Positions 52,447 to 62,405 of a DNA stretch of 64,000 nucleotides are shown in pieces. The notes below the pieces were generated by a model, which saw nothing but the letters and a program-made list of their open reading frames with translations, did no database searches and was not told where the DNA came from. This stretch comes from Verrucomicrobium sp. BvORR106 (GTDB taxonomy: Bacteria > Verrucomicrobiota > Verrucomicrobiia > Verrucomicrobiales > Verrucomicrobiaceae), in NCBI RefSeq assembly GCF_000739655.1, contig NZ_BATR01000092.1, positions 62,001-126,000 on the forward strand, in the 5' to 3' direction. Each line of letters begins with the position of its first letter. The first letter of the stretch is position 1. Made by a program: the position numbers and the translations under genes.

Positions 52447-53133
52447 ATGAAAATCCCAACGACGATCCCAAGCGCCCGCGCTCGAATCGCGGGCTTTACC
52501 CTGATTGAACTGCTCCTCGTACTGGCCGTGATGACAGTTTTGCTGTCTTTGGTGGTGCCGGCCGTGCAGAGCACGGGGGCAGCGCGACTCACCGCGGGAG
52601 GCAAGCAGGTGGCGGGACTCGTGGGGGCGGCCCGCCAGACCGCCATGTCCCACAACACGCTGTCTGCCCTGGTGCTGCTCACCAGCCCAAGCCAGTCCCA
52701 GGCATATCGGGCCTTCGCCATCATCTACTACAAGGAAGGCGAGGGCTGGGTGCAAAAGGGAAACTGGGAACTGCTGCCGGAAGGCGTGGTGGTGGATGCG
52801 TCCAACACCGCTGATTGCACTTTCCTTTTGGACTCGCCCGAACCGTTCCCCTTTTTGACTGACGAGCAGGGGCAGGCGGCCCCGCCTGTACGGTACCAGG
52901 GGGCGGGGGTTCAGGGTAACAACGCCATGGTCGCACGCATCTTCACAGCTGGGGGCGGGTTGCTGGATGCCTCGGTGCCCTCCCAGATCCGTCTTGTGGA
53001 AGGACATGTGGTGGACGGCACGGTTCAACACCCCAGGCCCGGTGCCGATGGCAGGCCGGACAATTTTTTTGACATCGCCATCCTGGGGGCCACCGGCCTG
53101 CCGAAAATCAGTCGTCCACAACTCGAACCATGA
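52447..53133 (+). CDS. Verru_Chthon cassette protein D-like pseudopilin
   Basis: The ATG at 52447 (MKIPTTIPSARARIA) gives 228 residues. The prepilin motif is GFTLIELLLVLAVMTVLLSL, cut after the Gly, with Glu5. The following helix and AGLVGAARQTAMSHNTLSAL resemble GspH-like pseudopilins. The four-gene set of which it is the first member matches the cassette found in multiple copies in Verrucomicrobium and Chthoniobacter genomes. The letter assignment is from family memory and is less certain than the cassette itself. Its stop overlaps the next start (ATGA). Confidence 0.78.
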   Translation: MKIPTTIPSARARIAGFTLIELLLVLAVMTVLLSLVVPAVQSTGAARLTAGGKQVAGLVGAARQTAMSHNTLSALVLLTSPSQSQAYRAFAIIYYKEGEGWVQKGNWELLPEGVVVDASNTADCTFLLDSPEPFPFLTDEQGQAAPPVRYQGAGVQGNNAMVARIFTAGGGLLDASVPSQIRLVEGHVVDGTVQHPRPGADGRPDNFFDIAILGATGLPKISRPQLEP

Positions 53134-53642
53134 AACCGATTCAGCGCCTTTCTGCCGGCTTCAGCCTTGCTGAGGTGGTCCTTGCCACAGGGATCTGCTC
53201 CGTGGCCCTCATGTCCCTGATTGGGGTGCTGGGTGTCTCCCTCTCCGCGGAGCGGGATTCCGCCCGGGACACTGCCCTGACAGCCATGTCTTCACAAATC
53301 GTGGCCAGACTTTCAAAGCAGCCTTTTGATGATTTGATCCAGAGCGCCGGATCTGCCTCGGCAGATGGAGACGGGGCCGTGCCGGATGCCGCTCCGGTCT
53401 TCTACTTTGACTCCCAGGGCATGCTGCTCGCCAATGCCAGTGGGCCGGATGAGTTGAGCGCCGCCTATCGCTGCCTGGTGACGCAGCGCCCTTGTGAGGA
53501 CACCAGAAATCCCACCACCGGCACTTGCAACCTCGTCCGTGTGGAGATGGCCTGCTCCTGGCCCGTGACGACGGGAAGCGGTACCACCACTGCCCAGCCA
53601 GCCGGCCACCAACGTCTGTATGCAAACATCGCCCGATACTGA
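53130..53642 (+). CDS. Verru_Chthon cassette protein B-like pseudopilin
   Basis: A 170-residue protein with leader MKPIQRLSAG and prepilin helix FSLAEVVLATGICSVALMSL (Glu5). The body has SAERDSARDTALTAMSSQIV and ends in a short beta-rich part (GTCNLVRVEMACSWPV). It resembles GspI-type minor pseudopilins. It overlaps its neighbours on both sides (four and 23 bases), which implies translational coupling and fixed stoichiometry. Confidence 0.78.
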   Translation: MKPIQRLSAGFSLAEVVLATGICSVALMSLIGVLGVSLSAERDSARDTALTAMSSQIVARLSKQPFDDLIQSAGSASADGDGAVPDAAPVFYFDSQGMLLANASGPDELSAAYRCLVTQRPCEDTRNPTTGTCNLVRVEMACSWPVTTGSGTTTAQPAGHQRLYANIARY

Positions 53643-54576
53643 TTCTCGTGAAAATGTCACGGCGCGGGCCTTCACCCTGGTGGAACTGCTGGTTTCCATC
53701 AGCGTGCTGGCTCTGATCGTGGCGCTGCTTGGGGGCTCGCTCACGGCGGTGAGCCAGGCCTGGACGCGGGGCGAGGGCAATGCGGAACGCCGCGGCAGTT
53801 CCCGGGCGCTGGCAGATTTCCTGGCATCGGAGTTGCAGGGAGCCCTGCTTCCCGTGGAAGGCGTGGACCCACGGGGGCAGGGCAATTTGCAGTTTCTCGC
53901 CAGCCCTCCCACCGCCCGTTTGCCGGAGGGGTGCGCCTGGTCCGACTCGCTTTTCTGGCAGTCGCCCCTGGCCATGGAGACCACCTTCGGGGAGATCGCC
54001 GTGGTGGGTTATTTCATCAAGTGGTCGGAGGGCCGGCCGATGCTCTGCCGCCTGTTCATCCCGCCTTCTGTCCGCAAGGACGGTGTCGTTTCCAAGAACC
54101 CAGACTTCAGAGTCTTTGCCAGTGGACCGGACGCGTGGCTGGACCCGGACCTCGTGTCGCGGAACGTGGCCCCAGAGAACAAGTCCGGAGGCTACCGGGG
54201 GTTGTTTGCCGATCTCGTGCCCGGGTTCTGGGTGCAGTGCTACGGGCTGGATGGTCAGGCACTGCCCCGCAGCTATGACTCCCGCCAGGGCTACGACTGC
54301 CTCTTTAAGCCTGAAGGCAGGCTCAGCTACACCGAGAAGCGTTACCTCCCCGCCACTGTGAGGGTGTCGCTGGCCCAGGTGGACTCGGGTCATGCGTTTG
54401 AACTGATGCGGGCGGCCGATGAGGTGCGCGCCATTGCGGCCGAACCCGCTGTCAGGGACGCGGCCGCCTTCCTCCAGCGCATGCAGTCCGCCGCGGAGAG
54501 CTCTCCCGCCTTGGCGGCGCTGCTCCCGGGACTTCGCATCTACACCACAGAAATTCAGCTGCTGCACTCCCGATGA
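53620..54576 (+). CDS. Verru_Chthon cassette protein C-like pseudopilin
   Basis: A 318-residue protein. The leader ends in ARA and the helix reads FTLVELLVSISVLALIVALL (Glu5), with Ala in place of the Gly before the cleavage site. A GspJ-like body follows (GSSRALADFLASELQGALLP, VVGYFIKWSEGRPMLCRLFI). The Gly-to-Ala change at position -1 is tolerated by some prepilin peptidases. It starts 23 bases inside the previous gene and overlaps the next by four bases. Confidence 0.78.
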   Translation: MQTSPDTDSRENVTARAFTLVELLVSISVLALIVALLGGSLTAVSQAWTRGEGNAERRGSSRALADFLASELQGALLPVEGVDPRGQGNLQFLASPPTARLPEGCAWSDSLFWQSPLAMETTFGEIAVVGYFIKWSEGRPMLCRLFIPPSVRKDGVVSKNPDFRVFASGPDAWLDPDLVSRNVAPENKSGGYRGLFADLVPGFWVQCYGLDGQALPRSYDSRQGYDCLFKPEGRLSYTEKRYLPATVRVSLAQVDSGHAFELMRAADEVRAIAAEPAVRDAAAFLQRMQSAAESSPALAALLPGLRIYTTEIQLLHSR

Positions 54577-57569
54577 AGTCTTGCTCAACGACCTCCGCTT
54601 CCCGACCAAAGGGGGCTGCTCTCATCATCACGCTGCTCATCATCGCCCTGCTCACGGTCATGGTGGTGGTGTTTTTGGACACTTCACGCATTGAGCGCAG
54701 TGTGTCCGCCCATCATATGGAGCGGTCACGGGCCGCGCAGCTGGCCAGAGAAGGGGTGGATCGCACCGTGGCCCTACTGCAGAAGGAGACCGTGGACGCC
54801 CCTCGTCAGGAGGGGGAGAGTGAAGAGCAGTTTGCCCTTCGCAAGCGGAACTGGATCAGCCAGCCCGGAGCGCTCCTGGTGCCGGATGTCCTGCCTGCCA
54901 GCCAGAAGGAAATTCGCCGGAAGGTGGAGCTCTCCAGCGGCACATCCCGGGCATCTGCATTCACTTCACCTGTCTTCGAGCCGGCCAATCTCAATGTTCA
55001 AATTCTATCGGACCCGAAGCCTGGATCACGGCTCATCACCGACATCAAGGACCCCGCGACCGGCAAGCCGGTACCGTTGAAGTTGCGGTGGATCTATGTG
55101 CGGGAGGATGTGAAGGGAGGAGGCCTTTCCTATGACACAGCGGAAGAACCGGACTCTCGTGACAGCGCCCGGCCCATCATCGGGCGCTTCGCCTACTGGG
55201 TGGATGACGAGAGCAGCAAGATCAACTGCAACCTGGCCTGGAAGCGCACTCCGCCCGCCCGTGCCAACAAACATCCGGCATCCCACCCGAGCCGCATCAA
55301 TCTCACCAGCCTTGCGGGGCAGGATGGCGCCCGTCTCGATGAAGCGGCGGCGGATGCACTGCATCAGGAGGCGGTCCAACGACCGTTCAACTCCTTTACC
55401 GATGTCAGGCGGATCGAGGAAAGCATGCCGGGTGTTTCCGCCCTGCTGGCCCGGCACAAGTTTGAGCTCACCCACTACAACCAGGATCCGGACACCACCT
55501 TCTTTGGAGAGGAGCGAATCCTGCTCACCACCAATCCCGCCCTGGTTCCAAAAAATGCAGACGGAACCTATGCGCGAAAGTTTCTCGACATTCTTCGAGA
55601 TGATCCCGAGACGCTGGGCCTCACCAAGGAGCAGTTGGATCCTGGAAACTACGACCACCTTGCCGCCGGCCAGCCTGACTATGCCGGTGCGGGCTCCAAT
55701 GTGCTGCTGCCGAACAAGCTCGATGGCGTGGTGCGTGATCTCATGCGTTACGTCAGCTCCCGCGAATGGCCCATTTCACCCGGGGTCAGTTTCAAGGATA
55801 AATACTATCCAGGTGCCGCCAGTGACTCGGATGCCCAGCTTTCCCAGTTGGCGGTGAACATCATCGACTATGTGCGCGCCAAGGAGTCTGCCATGGACGT
55901 GTTCGCGCCGATGCGTTTTGGCCCGAACCCGGCTGGTGAACTCACCACCCACCCTTCCTATGGGTATGCTGGGTCCAACACCTTTCTGGGCATCAGTCGT
56001 GCGCCTTACATCACAGAGGTGGGGATGTACATGAAGAATGACCCGGTGACGGTTCCCAATCCGGTGCCCTCCGGCTGGCCTCGGGACGCGCAGGGCAAGC
56101 CCAAGAACCTCTACCCGCTGCACTACCGGTTTGAGGTCTTCCTTCCGCCCAATTATGGCGTGGATGATGGCGTGGATCTGGTGCCGGACAAGAGTGCGGA
56201 GCCCACGCCGAACTCCTCCTATGGCTGGCATTTCAGCAACCCTGACATCACGGCCTCGGACAGCACCTTCACGCAATATCTGCCCGGCCCCGGTGGCCGA
56301 GTGACCAGCACCAAGGGCCGTTCCATCACCGTCCGAATTTTCAAAGAAGACGTTGAGGGCGGGCAGACCAAGCTCATGCCGGGCCAGCGGCTGGTGGTAA
56401 ACAAGGTGCTCTATCGCGATGCTCCGTGGTCCGTGCGCAAATACTGCCCCTGGCGGCTGGCCATGTATCTCTGGAAGTCGGACGCCGAGGGCTTCATGAC
56501 CGGGCCCCATGCGCCTCGCATCGTCATCACTCCAGAGCATGGCACCATCCGCTGCGACATGGGCGACCCGGCCACCACCACCCCGGCCAACATGGTCTCC
56601 CATGAATGTGATGATCCCCGGGCGAGCGTGCACCCCAGCGACTGGAAGCCGAACAAGAACAATGGCAACACCTTCGGTGCGCCAAACTCCCGCTCTACCG
56701 TGGGGGCGAACCCGCTGAGTGTGCGACCGCAACAGGACGTGGATGCCGGAGGCAAGATCACGGATGCCAGCTTCTACATGCCTCCTCCGAAGGGACGAGG
56801 AGCCAACGGACCCGATGGCGATGACGGCCGCCTCGGCTCCGTGGCCGAGCTGGGCTATGTCCACACGGGCAACAACGCAGCCACTGGCAGCATCCCCTGG
56901 CGCACATTGCGGCTTCAGGTGAACAACTACACAGTAGCCAATCCTTCGCTGCCGGACTGGGCACTTCTGGATCTTTTCAGCGTGCCCAATACCGGCACCA
57001 CCTCCAATGGAGGGCTCTACAAACCACACGGCACCTCGGTGGGAGGTCGCGTGAATGTGAATTCCCGCACGCTGCCGTTTGAGAATCTCACCCGCTCCCA
57101 GGCGCTGGTGGCGCTCCTCACTGGAGCCAATGGCATGACCTTGGAAAAGGCAACGGAGATCGCGGGCAACATCTACCGGCGTGAACTTTCACCGCTGAAC
57201 AACCGGCTCGGGAAGAGTTTCGGCAAGAGCTATGGCTTCCCGTGGAAGGCCGCGCCGGCGGCCTCTGACCCCAATGCCTATGACATCCCGTGGGAGATCT
57301 GCGAGGTGAAGGGCGTGGCCGATGAAGGGGAGGCCAGTGAGAGTCTTGTGCGCGAGATTGGCAGCCTCATTACTTCGCGAGGTGGTGTGTTCACCGTTTA
57401 CACCGTGGGCCAGGCGATGAAGCAGACGCTTAGTGGAGCTCTCACGGTGACAGCGGAACAACGTCAGCAGGTCATGTTGGAGCGCTACGTGACCAATCGC
57501 GGCACGGCCAATGCGGCTGATGACGAGGTGCGATTTCGCGTGGTGTATTCTCGAAACCTGACGCCGTAA
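54573..57569 (+). CDS. Verru_Chthon cassette protein A (large GspK/PilX-like)
   Basis: A 998-residue protein with the N-terminal segment KGAALIITLLIIALLTVMVV, followed by VVFLDTSRIERSVSAHHMER and AQLAREGVDRTVALLQKE. This is the PilX/GspK-like start without a canonical Glu5. The remaining 900 residues are polar and beta-rich, with NPVPSGWPRD, a helix-hairpin-helix-like segment near LTGANGMTLEKATEIAGNIY and a C-terminal VDDEVRFRVVYS-like strand region. GspK caps pseudopilus tips; this larger protein may do the same for a cassette-specific pseudopilus. No secretin or ATPase is nearby. Confidence 0.82.
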   Translation: MKSCSTTSASRPKGAALIITLLIIALLTVMVVVFLDTSRIERSVSAHHMERSRAAQLAREGVDRTVALLQKETVDAPRQEGESEEQFALRKRNWISQPGALLVPDVLPASQKEIRRKVELSSGTSRASAFTSPVFEPANLNVQILSDPKPGSRLITDIKDPATGKPVPLKLRWIYVREDVKGGGLSYDTAEEPDSRDSARPIIGRFAYWVDDESSKINCNLAWKRTPPARANKHPASHPSRINLTSLAGQDGARLDEAAADALHQEAVQRPFNSFTDVRRIEESMPGVSALLARHKFELTHYNQDPDTTFFGEERILLTTNPALVPKNADGTYARKFLDILRDDPETLGLTKEQLDPGNYDHLAAGQPDYAGAGSNVLLPNKLDGVVRDLMRYVSSREWPISPGVSFKDKYYPGAASDSDAQLSQLAVNIIDYVRAKESAMDVFAPMRFGPNPAGELTTHPSYGYAGSNTFLGISRAPYITEVGMYMKNDPVTVPNPVPSGWPRDAQGKPKNLYPLHYRFEVFLPPNYGVDDGVDLVPDKSAEPTPNSSYGWHFSNPDITASDSTFTQYLPGPGGRVTSTKGRSITVRIFKEDVEGGQTKLMPGQRLVVNKVLYRDAPWSVRKYCPWRLAMYLWKSDAEGFMTGPHAPRIVITPEHGTIRCDMGDPATTTPANMVSHECDDPRASVHPSDWKPNKNNGNTFGAPNSRSTVGANPLSVRPQQDVDAGGKITDASFYMPPPKGRGANGPDGDDGRLGSVAELGYVHTGNNAATGSIPWRTLRLQVNNYTVANPSLPDWALLDLFSVPNTGTTSNGGLYKPHGTSVGGRVNVNSRTLPFENLTRSQALVALLTGANGMTLEKATEIAGNIYRRELSPLNNRLGKSFGKSYGFPWKAAPAASDPNAYDIPWEICEVKGVADEGEASESLVREIGSLITSRGGVFTVYTVGQAMKQTLSGALTVTAEQRQQVMLERYVTNRGTANAADDEVRFRVVYSRNLTP

Positions 57570-57595
57570 CCGAAAGCGAAGGAGAGATACCAGAT

Positions 57596-57967
57596 TCAGT
57601 CCCCGTCCTTGGCCAATGCCTTGGCTCCTTTTGACACGCCTTTGACGACTGCTTTGGTGGTGGAGACCAGGATGCCCGTCAGCACAAGGGCGGCGAGCGC
57701 GAGTCCGAAGCAAACTTTGAAGGTGATGGAGGCGACCTTCATCCAGTCATCTGCCTGGACGTTGCTGGCATTCAGAACATCCGCGAGTCCCCAGAATCCG
57801 ATCACGCCCACCACCAGAGCGGCAAGGGCCCAGCGCACAAAGGCGGGGATCTTCAGGGGCGGGATGATCTTCGACACCAGCCAGCCACCCACGGCGATCA
57901 GTGCGCCGACTCCATAGGCGACAGCGGCGATCACCAAGCCTTCGATAAGGAGAATGAGAAAAAGCAT
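57596..57967 (-). CDS. small membrane protein of unknown function
   Basis: The ATG at 57967 (MLFLILLIEGLVIAAVAYG) gives 123 residues with three hydrophobic segments: residues 1-32, 42-62 and 78-100. A Lys-rich tail follows (KAVVKGVSKGAKALAKDGD). No family is recognised. It is convergent with the cassette protein A gene (26-base gap) and downstream of the cysI terminator, so it likely has its own promoter. Confidence 0.6.
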   Translation of the reverse strand: MLFLILLIEGLVIAAVAYGVGALIAVGGWLVSKIIPPLKIPAFVRWALAALVVGVIGFWGLADVLNASNVQADDWMKVASITFKVCFGLALAALVLTGILVSTTKAVVKGVSKGAKALAKDGD

Positions 57968-58111
57968 GGGGATAGAGAAATTGATGTGGGCTGCCTTGTC
58001 AAGGTGTCGGGGAAGGGGTCGAGAGTCTGCGCCAAACGCTGGCATTCCGCGCTTGGAGTTGTTTCTCGCGTAATCCCTCGGTTGCCTGAACAAACATCTA
58101 TTAGGGCTCCC

Positions 58112-58151
58112 CAACAAAAAGCCCCCATCCGCGCCAGGGCGAATGGGGGCT
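58112..58151 (-). terminator. intrinsic terminator of the cysJ-cysI transcript
   Basis: On the minus strand AGCCCCCATTCGC pairs with GCGGATGGGGGCT (one G-U wobble) across a six-base loop, followed by TTTTGTTGG. It begins 27 bases after the cysI stop. This is the clearest terminator in the window. Confidence 0.88.
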
Positions 58152-58178
58152 CGAAGTTCAGGCTTTGGACGCTATGAC

Positions 58179-59903
58179 CTAGCTCGAAAGGTAGGCTTCG
58201 TCCTTGATGTTCTTGTGGAAGTCATCGCCCTGCACGGTGGCCTGCACATAGCCGGAGCGGATGACGAAGTCACCGAAGTGCTCTCCTTCATTGCGCTCCG
58301 TGGCGTAGTGCTTCAGGATGGGGGCCAGCACGGCTTGAATGTCCTCTGCGGCCACGTCCTGACGATACAGCTTGCTCAGACGTTGGCCCGCATGGCCACC
58401 GCCCAGATACAGATTGTAGCGATCTGGGCCGCGGCCCACGAAGCCGATCTCTGAGATGAATGGACGGCCGCAACCGTTGGGGCAGCCCGTCATCCGGATG
58501 GTGATTGCGTCGTGACGCAGGCCGACTTCTTCCATCGTCTCCTCCAGAGTGGTGAGTACATCCGGGAGATAGCGTTCCGCTTCGGCAAGAGCCAGGGCGC
58601 AGGTCGGCAGGGACACGCAAGCGATGGAGGCGAGGCGGAGGGCGCTGCGCTCATGGCTCTGGTGCATGCCGTACTTCTCCAGCAGAGCTTCTACCTCGGC
58701 GCGCTTCTTGGCGGAGATGTTCGCGATCTGCAGGTTCTGGTTTGCGGTCAGGCGGAAGTCGCCGTCATGGATCTTGGCGATCTCCCGCAGCCCGGTGCGC
58801 ATCGGATACCCGGGGGTGTCCAGCACGCGTCCACCCTGCACGAAGAGGGTGTAGTGGAAGTTGCCGCGCTCATCTTCGACCCAGCCGTAGCGGTCGCCGT
58901 TGTCCTTGAACTCGTAGGGACGCACGGGTTCGAGGTCGTAACCGAGGTATTTGTTCAGCTCGGAAAGGAACCACTCGGGGGAGCGGTCCTGAATCGTGTA
59001 CTTCAGGCGGGAGTGCTTGCGGTCCGTGCGATCACCGAAGTCGCGCTGCACCAGCACCACTTTCTCAGCCACGTCCACCACCTTGTCGGCGGCGCAGTAG
59101 CCAATCACGTCAGCGATGCGGGGGAAGGTGGCCTCGTTGCCATGGGTCATGCCCATGCCGCCGCCGACGGCGACGTTGTAGCCGATCAGCTTGCCGTCTT
59201 CCACGATGGCGATGAAGGAGAGGTCGTTGGCGAAGATGTCCACGTCGTTGCTCGGAGGCACGGCGATGGTGATCTTGAACTTGCGGGGCAGGTAGGTCTT
59301 CCCGTAGATCGGCTCCTCCTCCTCCTCCTCGCTGCTCTTCACCTTCTCCCCGTCCAGCCAGATTTCATGGTAGGCACCGGTCTGGGGGGTGAGGTGGGTG
59401 GAGATGTCGCGGGCCGCCTTGATCACTTCCTCATGCACACTGGAGAGGAAGGGGTTCGGGTTGCACATGACGTTGCGGTTCACGTCACCGCACGCTGCGA
59501 TGGTGTCCATGGCCGCGTCATTGATCTCCTTGATCGTGCGCTTCAGGTTGGTCTTGATGATGCCATGAAGCTGGAAGGCCTGGCGGGTGGTCAGCTTGAT
59601 GGTGCCATTGGCGTAGGAGTCCGCCATGCGGTCCGTCTCGAGCCACTGGTGGGGCGTGGAAACTCCCCCGGGCAGGCGGATGCGCAGCATGAAGGAGAAG
59701 GCCTTCTCCAGGCGGTGCTTGCGACGGTCCGGGCGCAGGTCACGATCATCCTGCTGGTAGCTGCCGTGGAACTTGATGAGCTGCTGGTTGTCCTCAGAGA
59801 GGGAACCAGTGGAGAGGTCGGCCAGATCCTCCGCGATGTTGCCGCGCAGGTAGTTGGAGCGGGTTTTGATTCCTTCGTTGGCGGACAGTTTCTTTTCAGA
59901 CAT
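58179..59903 (-). CDS. cysI: assimilatory sulfite reductase hemoprotein (beta) subunit
   Basis: A 574-residue siroheme/4Fe-4S enzyme. Cluster ligands are in ACVSLPTC (about residues 429 and 435) and [10 protein letters not shown] (about 474 and 478). Other family motifs are [40 protein letters not shown] and [14 protein letters not shown]. It reduces sulfite to sulfide with electrons from CysJ. A Glu-run ([20 protein letters not shown]) before the conserved [12 protein letters not shown] is a bit longer than usual. It is downstream of cysJ with an 85-base gap and ends at a strong terminator. Confidence 0.96.
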   Translation of the reverse strand: MSEKKLSANEGIKTRSNYLRGNIAEDLADLSTGSLSEDNQQLIKFHGSYQQDDRDLRPDRRKHRLEKAFSFMLRIRLPGGVSTPHQWLETDRMADSYANGTIKLTTRQAFQLHGIIKTNLKRTIKEINDAAMDTIAACGDVNRNVMCNPNPFLSSVHEEVIKAARDISTHLTPQTGAYHEIWLDGEKVKSSEEEEEEPIYGKTYLPRKFKITIAVPPSNDVDIFANDLSFIAIVEDGKLIGYNVAVGGGMGMTHGNEATFPRIADVIGYCAADKVVDVAEKVVLVQRDFGDRTDRKHSRLKYTIQDRSPEWFLSELNKYLGYDLEPVRPYEFKDNGDRYGWVEDERGNFHYTLFVQGGRVLDTPGYPMRTGLREIAKIHDGDFRLTANQNLQIANISAKKRAEVEALLEKYGMHQSHERSALRLASIACVSLPTCALALAEAERYLPDVLTTLEETMEEVGLRHDAITIRMTGCPNGCGRPFISEIGFVGRGPDRYNLYLGGGHAGQRLSKLYRQDVAAEDIQAVLAPILKHYATERNEGEHFGDFVIRSGYVQATVQGDDFHKNIKDEAYLSS

Positions 59904-59988
59904 TGGCGTGGGTGCCGCAGGTTGGCGGGACGGGGTTGGAAAGAGCGGCGGGGTTGGGTGTTGGGATATAAAACTTGGTAGAGTGTCC

Positions 59989-61782
59989 TCAGTAGACGTC
60001 GCGCTGGTAGCGCTTGGTCTTTTTCAGATCCTCAACATAGGCCTCGGCAGCTTCGCGGGACTTCCCGCCTTCCGTCGCGACCACGGAGATGAGCGCCTCG
60101 TGCACGTCGTTCGCCATGCGGGCGGCATCGCCGCAGACATAGAAGTGAGCGCCGTCCTGAAGCCAGGCATAGAGTTCCTTGCTGCGGTCCAGCATGCGGT
60201 TCTGGACATATACCTTCTCGGGCTGGTCCCGGGAGAAGGCCACGTCCAGCTTGGAGAGGGCCCCGCTCTTCAGGTGCTCCTGCCACTCCACCTGGTAGAG
60301 GAAGTCATACGTGTAGCGCTGGTCGCCAAAGAAGAGCCAGGACTTGCCACCCTGACCCAGGGCACCGCGGTGCTCCACAAAGGCGCGGAAGGGGGCGACG
60401 CCCGTGCCGGGGCCCACCATGATCACCGGCACGTCTGAGGAGGCGGGCAGGCGGAAGTTTTTGTTCTGGTGGTTGTACACATCTACCTTGTCACCCTTGT
60501 TCACCAGGTCGGCGAGGTACGTGGAGGCAACTCCCTTGCGGCTCACGCCATGCGCATCATACCGCACGGAGGCGATGGTGAGGTGCACTTCACCCGGGTG
60601 GGCGAGGGGGCTGGAGGCGATGGAGTAGAGACGTGGCGGCAGCTTGCGGAAGATGGTAACCAGGTCCGCGGCGGAGAGACCCTTCGGTGCGTAGTCTGCA
60701 ATCGCGTCGGCGATCCAGCGGCCCCAGAGGTAGTCCTTGAACTTGTCCTTGGCATCTTCGCTGAGCAGTGCGGCTAGCTTCTTGGACTTCGTCAGCGCCT
60801 GCAGCTTGGTCAGCACGGGGCGGGAGAGCGCGGTGATGTCGAAGTCTTCGCGCAGGGCGTCAGACAGGGGCTTGCTGCCCTCGCCGTTCAAGGAAACATC
60901 TTCGCTGCCGCTGAGCTTGGAGGCCTTCAGGATGCCCTGAACCATGTCCGGGGCGTTCACGGGGATCACCGCCAGCGCATCGCCGGGCTCATAGACAAGG
61001 CCAGAGCCTTCCAGGGAGATCTCGTAGTGCCAGGTCTCCTTGGAGGTGCCTTTGCCATTGAGCAGCACGCGTTCGAGGAGCTCACCACCGAAGGGGTTCT
61101 TCTTCCCGTAGGCGGCGACAGCAGGAGCCGAGGCCACGGCACCACCGGCCACGATGGGGGCTTGGGCGGAGGGAGCGAGGGCCCGGAGGGCGGCAAGCGC
61201 AGCCTCCAGCCAGGTGCGGTGGTTCTCCTCATAGTCCACATCGCAATCCTGACGCGGGGAGACGCGGGTGGCGCCAAAGCTGGCGAGCCGGGCGTCCACA
61301 TCTTTGCCGGTCTGGCAGAATCGCTCGTAGGAAGTGTCTCCGAGGGCGCACACGGAGTAGTGCAGCTTCGGCAGGGAAAGGGTCTGCCCCATCAGCGCCT
61401 TGTAGAAGGAGGTGGCGGATTCCGGGGGATCCCCGTCGCCCCAGGTGCTCACGATCACCAGGAGGTTCTCAATCTTGGCCAAGTCTGCCGGAGCGATGTC
61501 CGACATGTTTTTCACCGTGGCCTGGAAGCCATGCTTCTTGGCTTCCTTGGCAGAGAGGTCCGCAAGCTTCTCGGAGTTCCCAGATTCCGTCCCGTACAGA
61601 ATCGTCAGTTTCACGGCAGTGGCCGGTGCCGCTGCGGCAGGCACTGCTTCTCCGGCGGAGAGGTATCCACCCAGCCAGAAGCGTTGAGCAGGGGAAAAGC
61701 TGGCGATCAGGCTTTCGATGGACCGACGTTGGTCGGGGGAAAAGGGCGAGTGCTCGGGAAGCATTTCAGGGATGAAGTTCAC
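59989..61782 (-). CDS. cysJ: sulfite reductase (NADPH) flavoprotein alpha subunit
   Basis: A 597-residue diflavin reductase: an N-terminal flavodoxin domain with FMN motif [17 protein letters not shown] (about residue 58), a connecting domain, the FAD motif [18 protein letters not shown] and the NADPH motif [14 protein letters not shown], ending in the typical RYQRDVY. It passes electrons from NADPH to CysI for sulfide production in cysteine synthesis. It is the first gene of the cysJI transcript. A weak minus-strand promoter-like pair (TTGCGC, TAAACT) lies about 50-75 bases upstream. Confidence 0.96.
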   Translation of the reverse strand: MNFIPEMLPEHSPFSPDQRRSIESLIASFSPAQRFWLGGYLSAGEAVPAAAAPATAVKLTILYGTESGNSEKLADLSAKEAKKHGFQATVKNMSDIAPADLAKIENLLVIVSTWGDGDPPESATSFYKALMGQTLSLPKLHYSVCALGDTSYERFCQTGKDVDARLASFGATRVSPRQDCDVDYEENHRTWLEAALAALRALAPSAQAPIVAGGAVASAPAVAAYGKKNPFGGELLERVLLNGKGTSKETWHYEISLEGSGLVYEPGDALAVIPVNAPDMVQGILKASKLSGSEDVSLNGEGSKPLSDALREDFDITALSRPVLTKLQALTKSKKLAALLSEDAKDKFKDYLWGRWIADAIADYAPKGLSAADLVTIFRKLPPRLYSIASSPLAHPGEVHLTIASVRYDAHGVSRKGVASTYLADLVNKGDKVDVYNHQNKNFRLPASSDVPVIMVGPGTGVAPFRAFVEHRGALGQGGKSWLFFGDQRYTYDFLYQVEWQEHLKSGALSKLDVAFSRDQPEKVYVQNRMLDRSKELYAWLQDGAHFYVCGDAARMANDVHEALISVVATEGGKSREAAEAYVEDLKKTKRYQRDVY

Positions 61783-62051
61783 TGGGATGAAGGGAACCCA
61801 ACGAAGCTGTAAGTACGTTGGACCGCAAGTTTAGTCCTGAATTGCGACCGCGCAAGGAGTAATTCTAAATTCCCCATGGGAAAAGTAGGCAATTGCGCAA
61901 TGCATTCAGGTTGAGTGGTTAATGACAGTGGTGAGATAGGTGTACGACAAGCGATCGCCGTACAGAAAGTCTGATCTTAATTGACCATCTGTGATAGCCC
62001 AGGAGCTGGAAGTTTGTCTTGGCAGGGGCTGAGGTGGCTCTGCGAGGCTCA

Positions 62052-62405
62052 TTACGGCTTCTTCCACCAGTCGCCGTCTCTTTCCCAAGGCTGCCGGGGG
62101 CTTTCGTCATCAGGGGGGCGTTTGGGAGTGCGCGGGAGGATGACGGGCTTGTCTTCATCGTCCTCCTCGGACGGTGCGGGATGTCGTTCGCGGTGGCGGA
62201 GGGTCAGGGCTCCGGCTAGAAAGCAGAGAGCGCAGAAGGCGAGGAGGCCTAGCAGGCTCCAGGCCAGAGCGTCAGCAGCGGGGAGGGGATCGGAGCGCGC
62301 TCCGTATTCGACAACAGGCTGCGTCTCCGTCGCGGCAGGCGGAGGATCGCCCTCAGGTTCGAAAACCAGGGCTGTCTCAGGCTCATCCAGCGCTTTCATC
62401 CCCAA
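62052..62405 (-). CDS. single-helix membrane protein, unknown function
   Basis: A protein of about 117 residues. The first 45 residues are acidic and Pro-rich, one helix follows (AWSLLGLLAFCALCFLAGAL), then a charged tail (RHRERHPAPSEEDDEDK, PWERDGDWWKKP). It overlaps the end of the upstream acetyltransferase gene by 23 bases; the ATG at 62399 would cut this to 17. The overlap suggests coupling with the acetyltransferase. No family is recognised. Confidence 0.55.
   Translation of the reverse strand: MGMKALDEPETALVFEPEGDPPPAATETQPVVEYGARSDPLPAADALAWSLLGLLAFCALCFLAGALTLRHRERHPAPSEEDDEDKPVILPRTPKRPPDDESPRQPWERDGDWWKKP

Noticed and set aside
58512-59981. 489-codon plus-strand frame opposite cysI
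   Set aside because: cysI is unambiguous with its cluster ligands; the opposite frame has no domain and shadow-type composition.
61783-62051. Possible riboswitch or small gene upstream of cysJ
   Set aside because: Only a short GTACG/CGTAC inverted repeat and weak promoter-like hexamers are visible; no SAM or other riboswitch core was recognised and the short minus-strand frame has no coding features.
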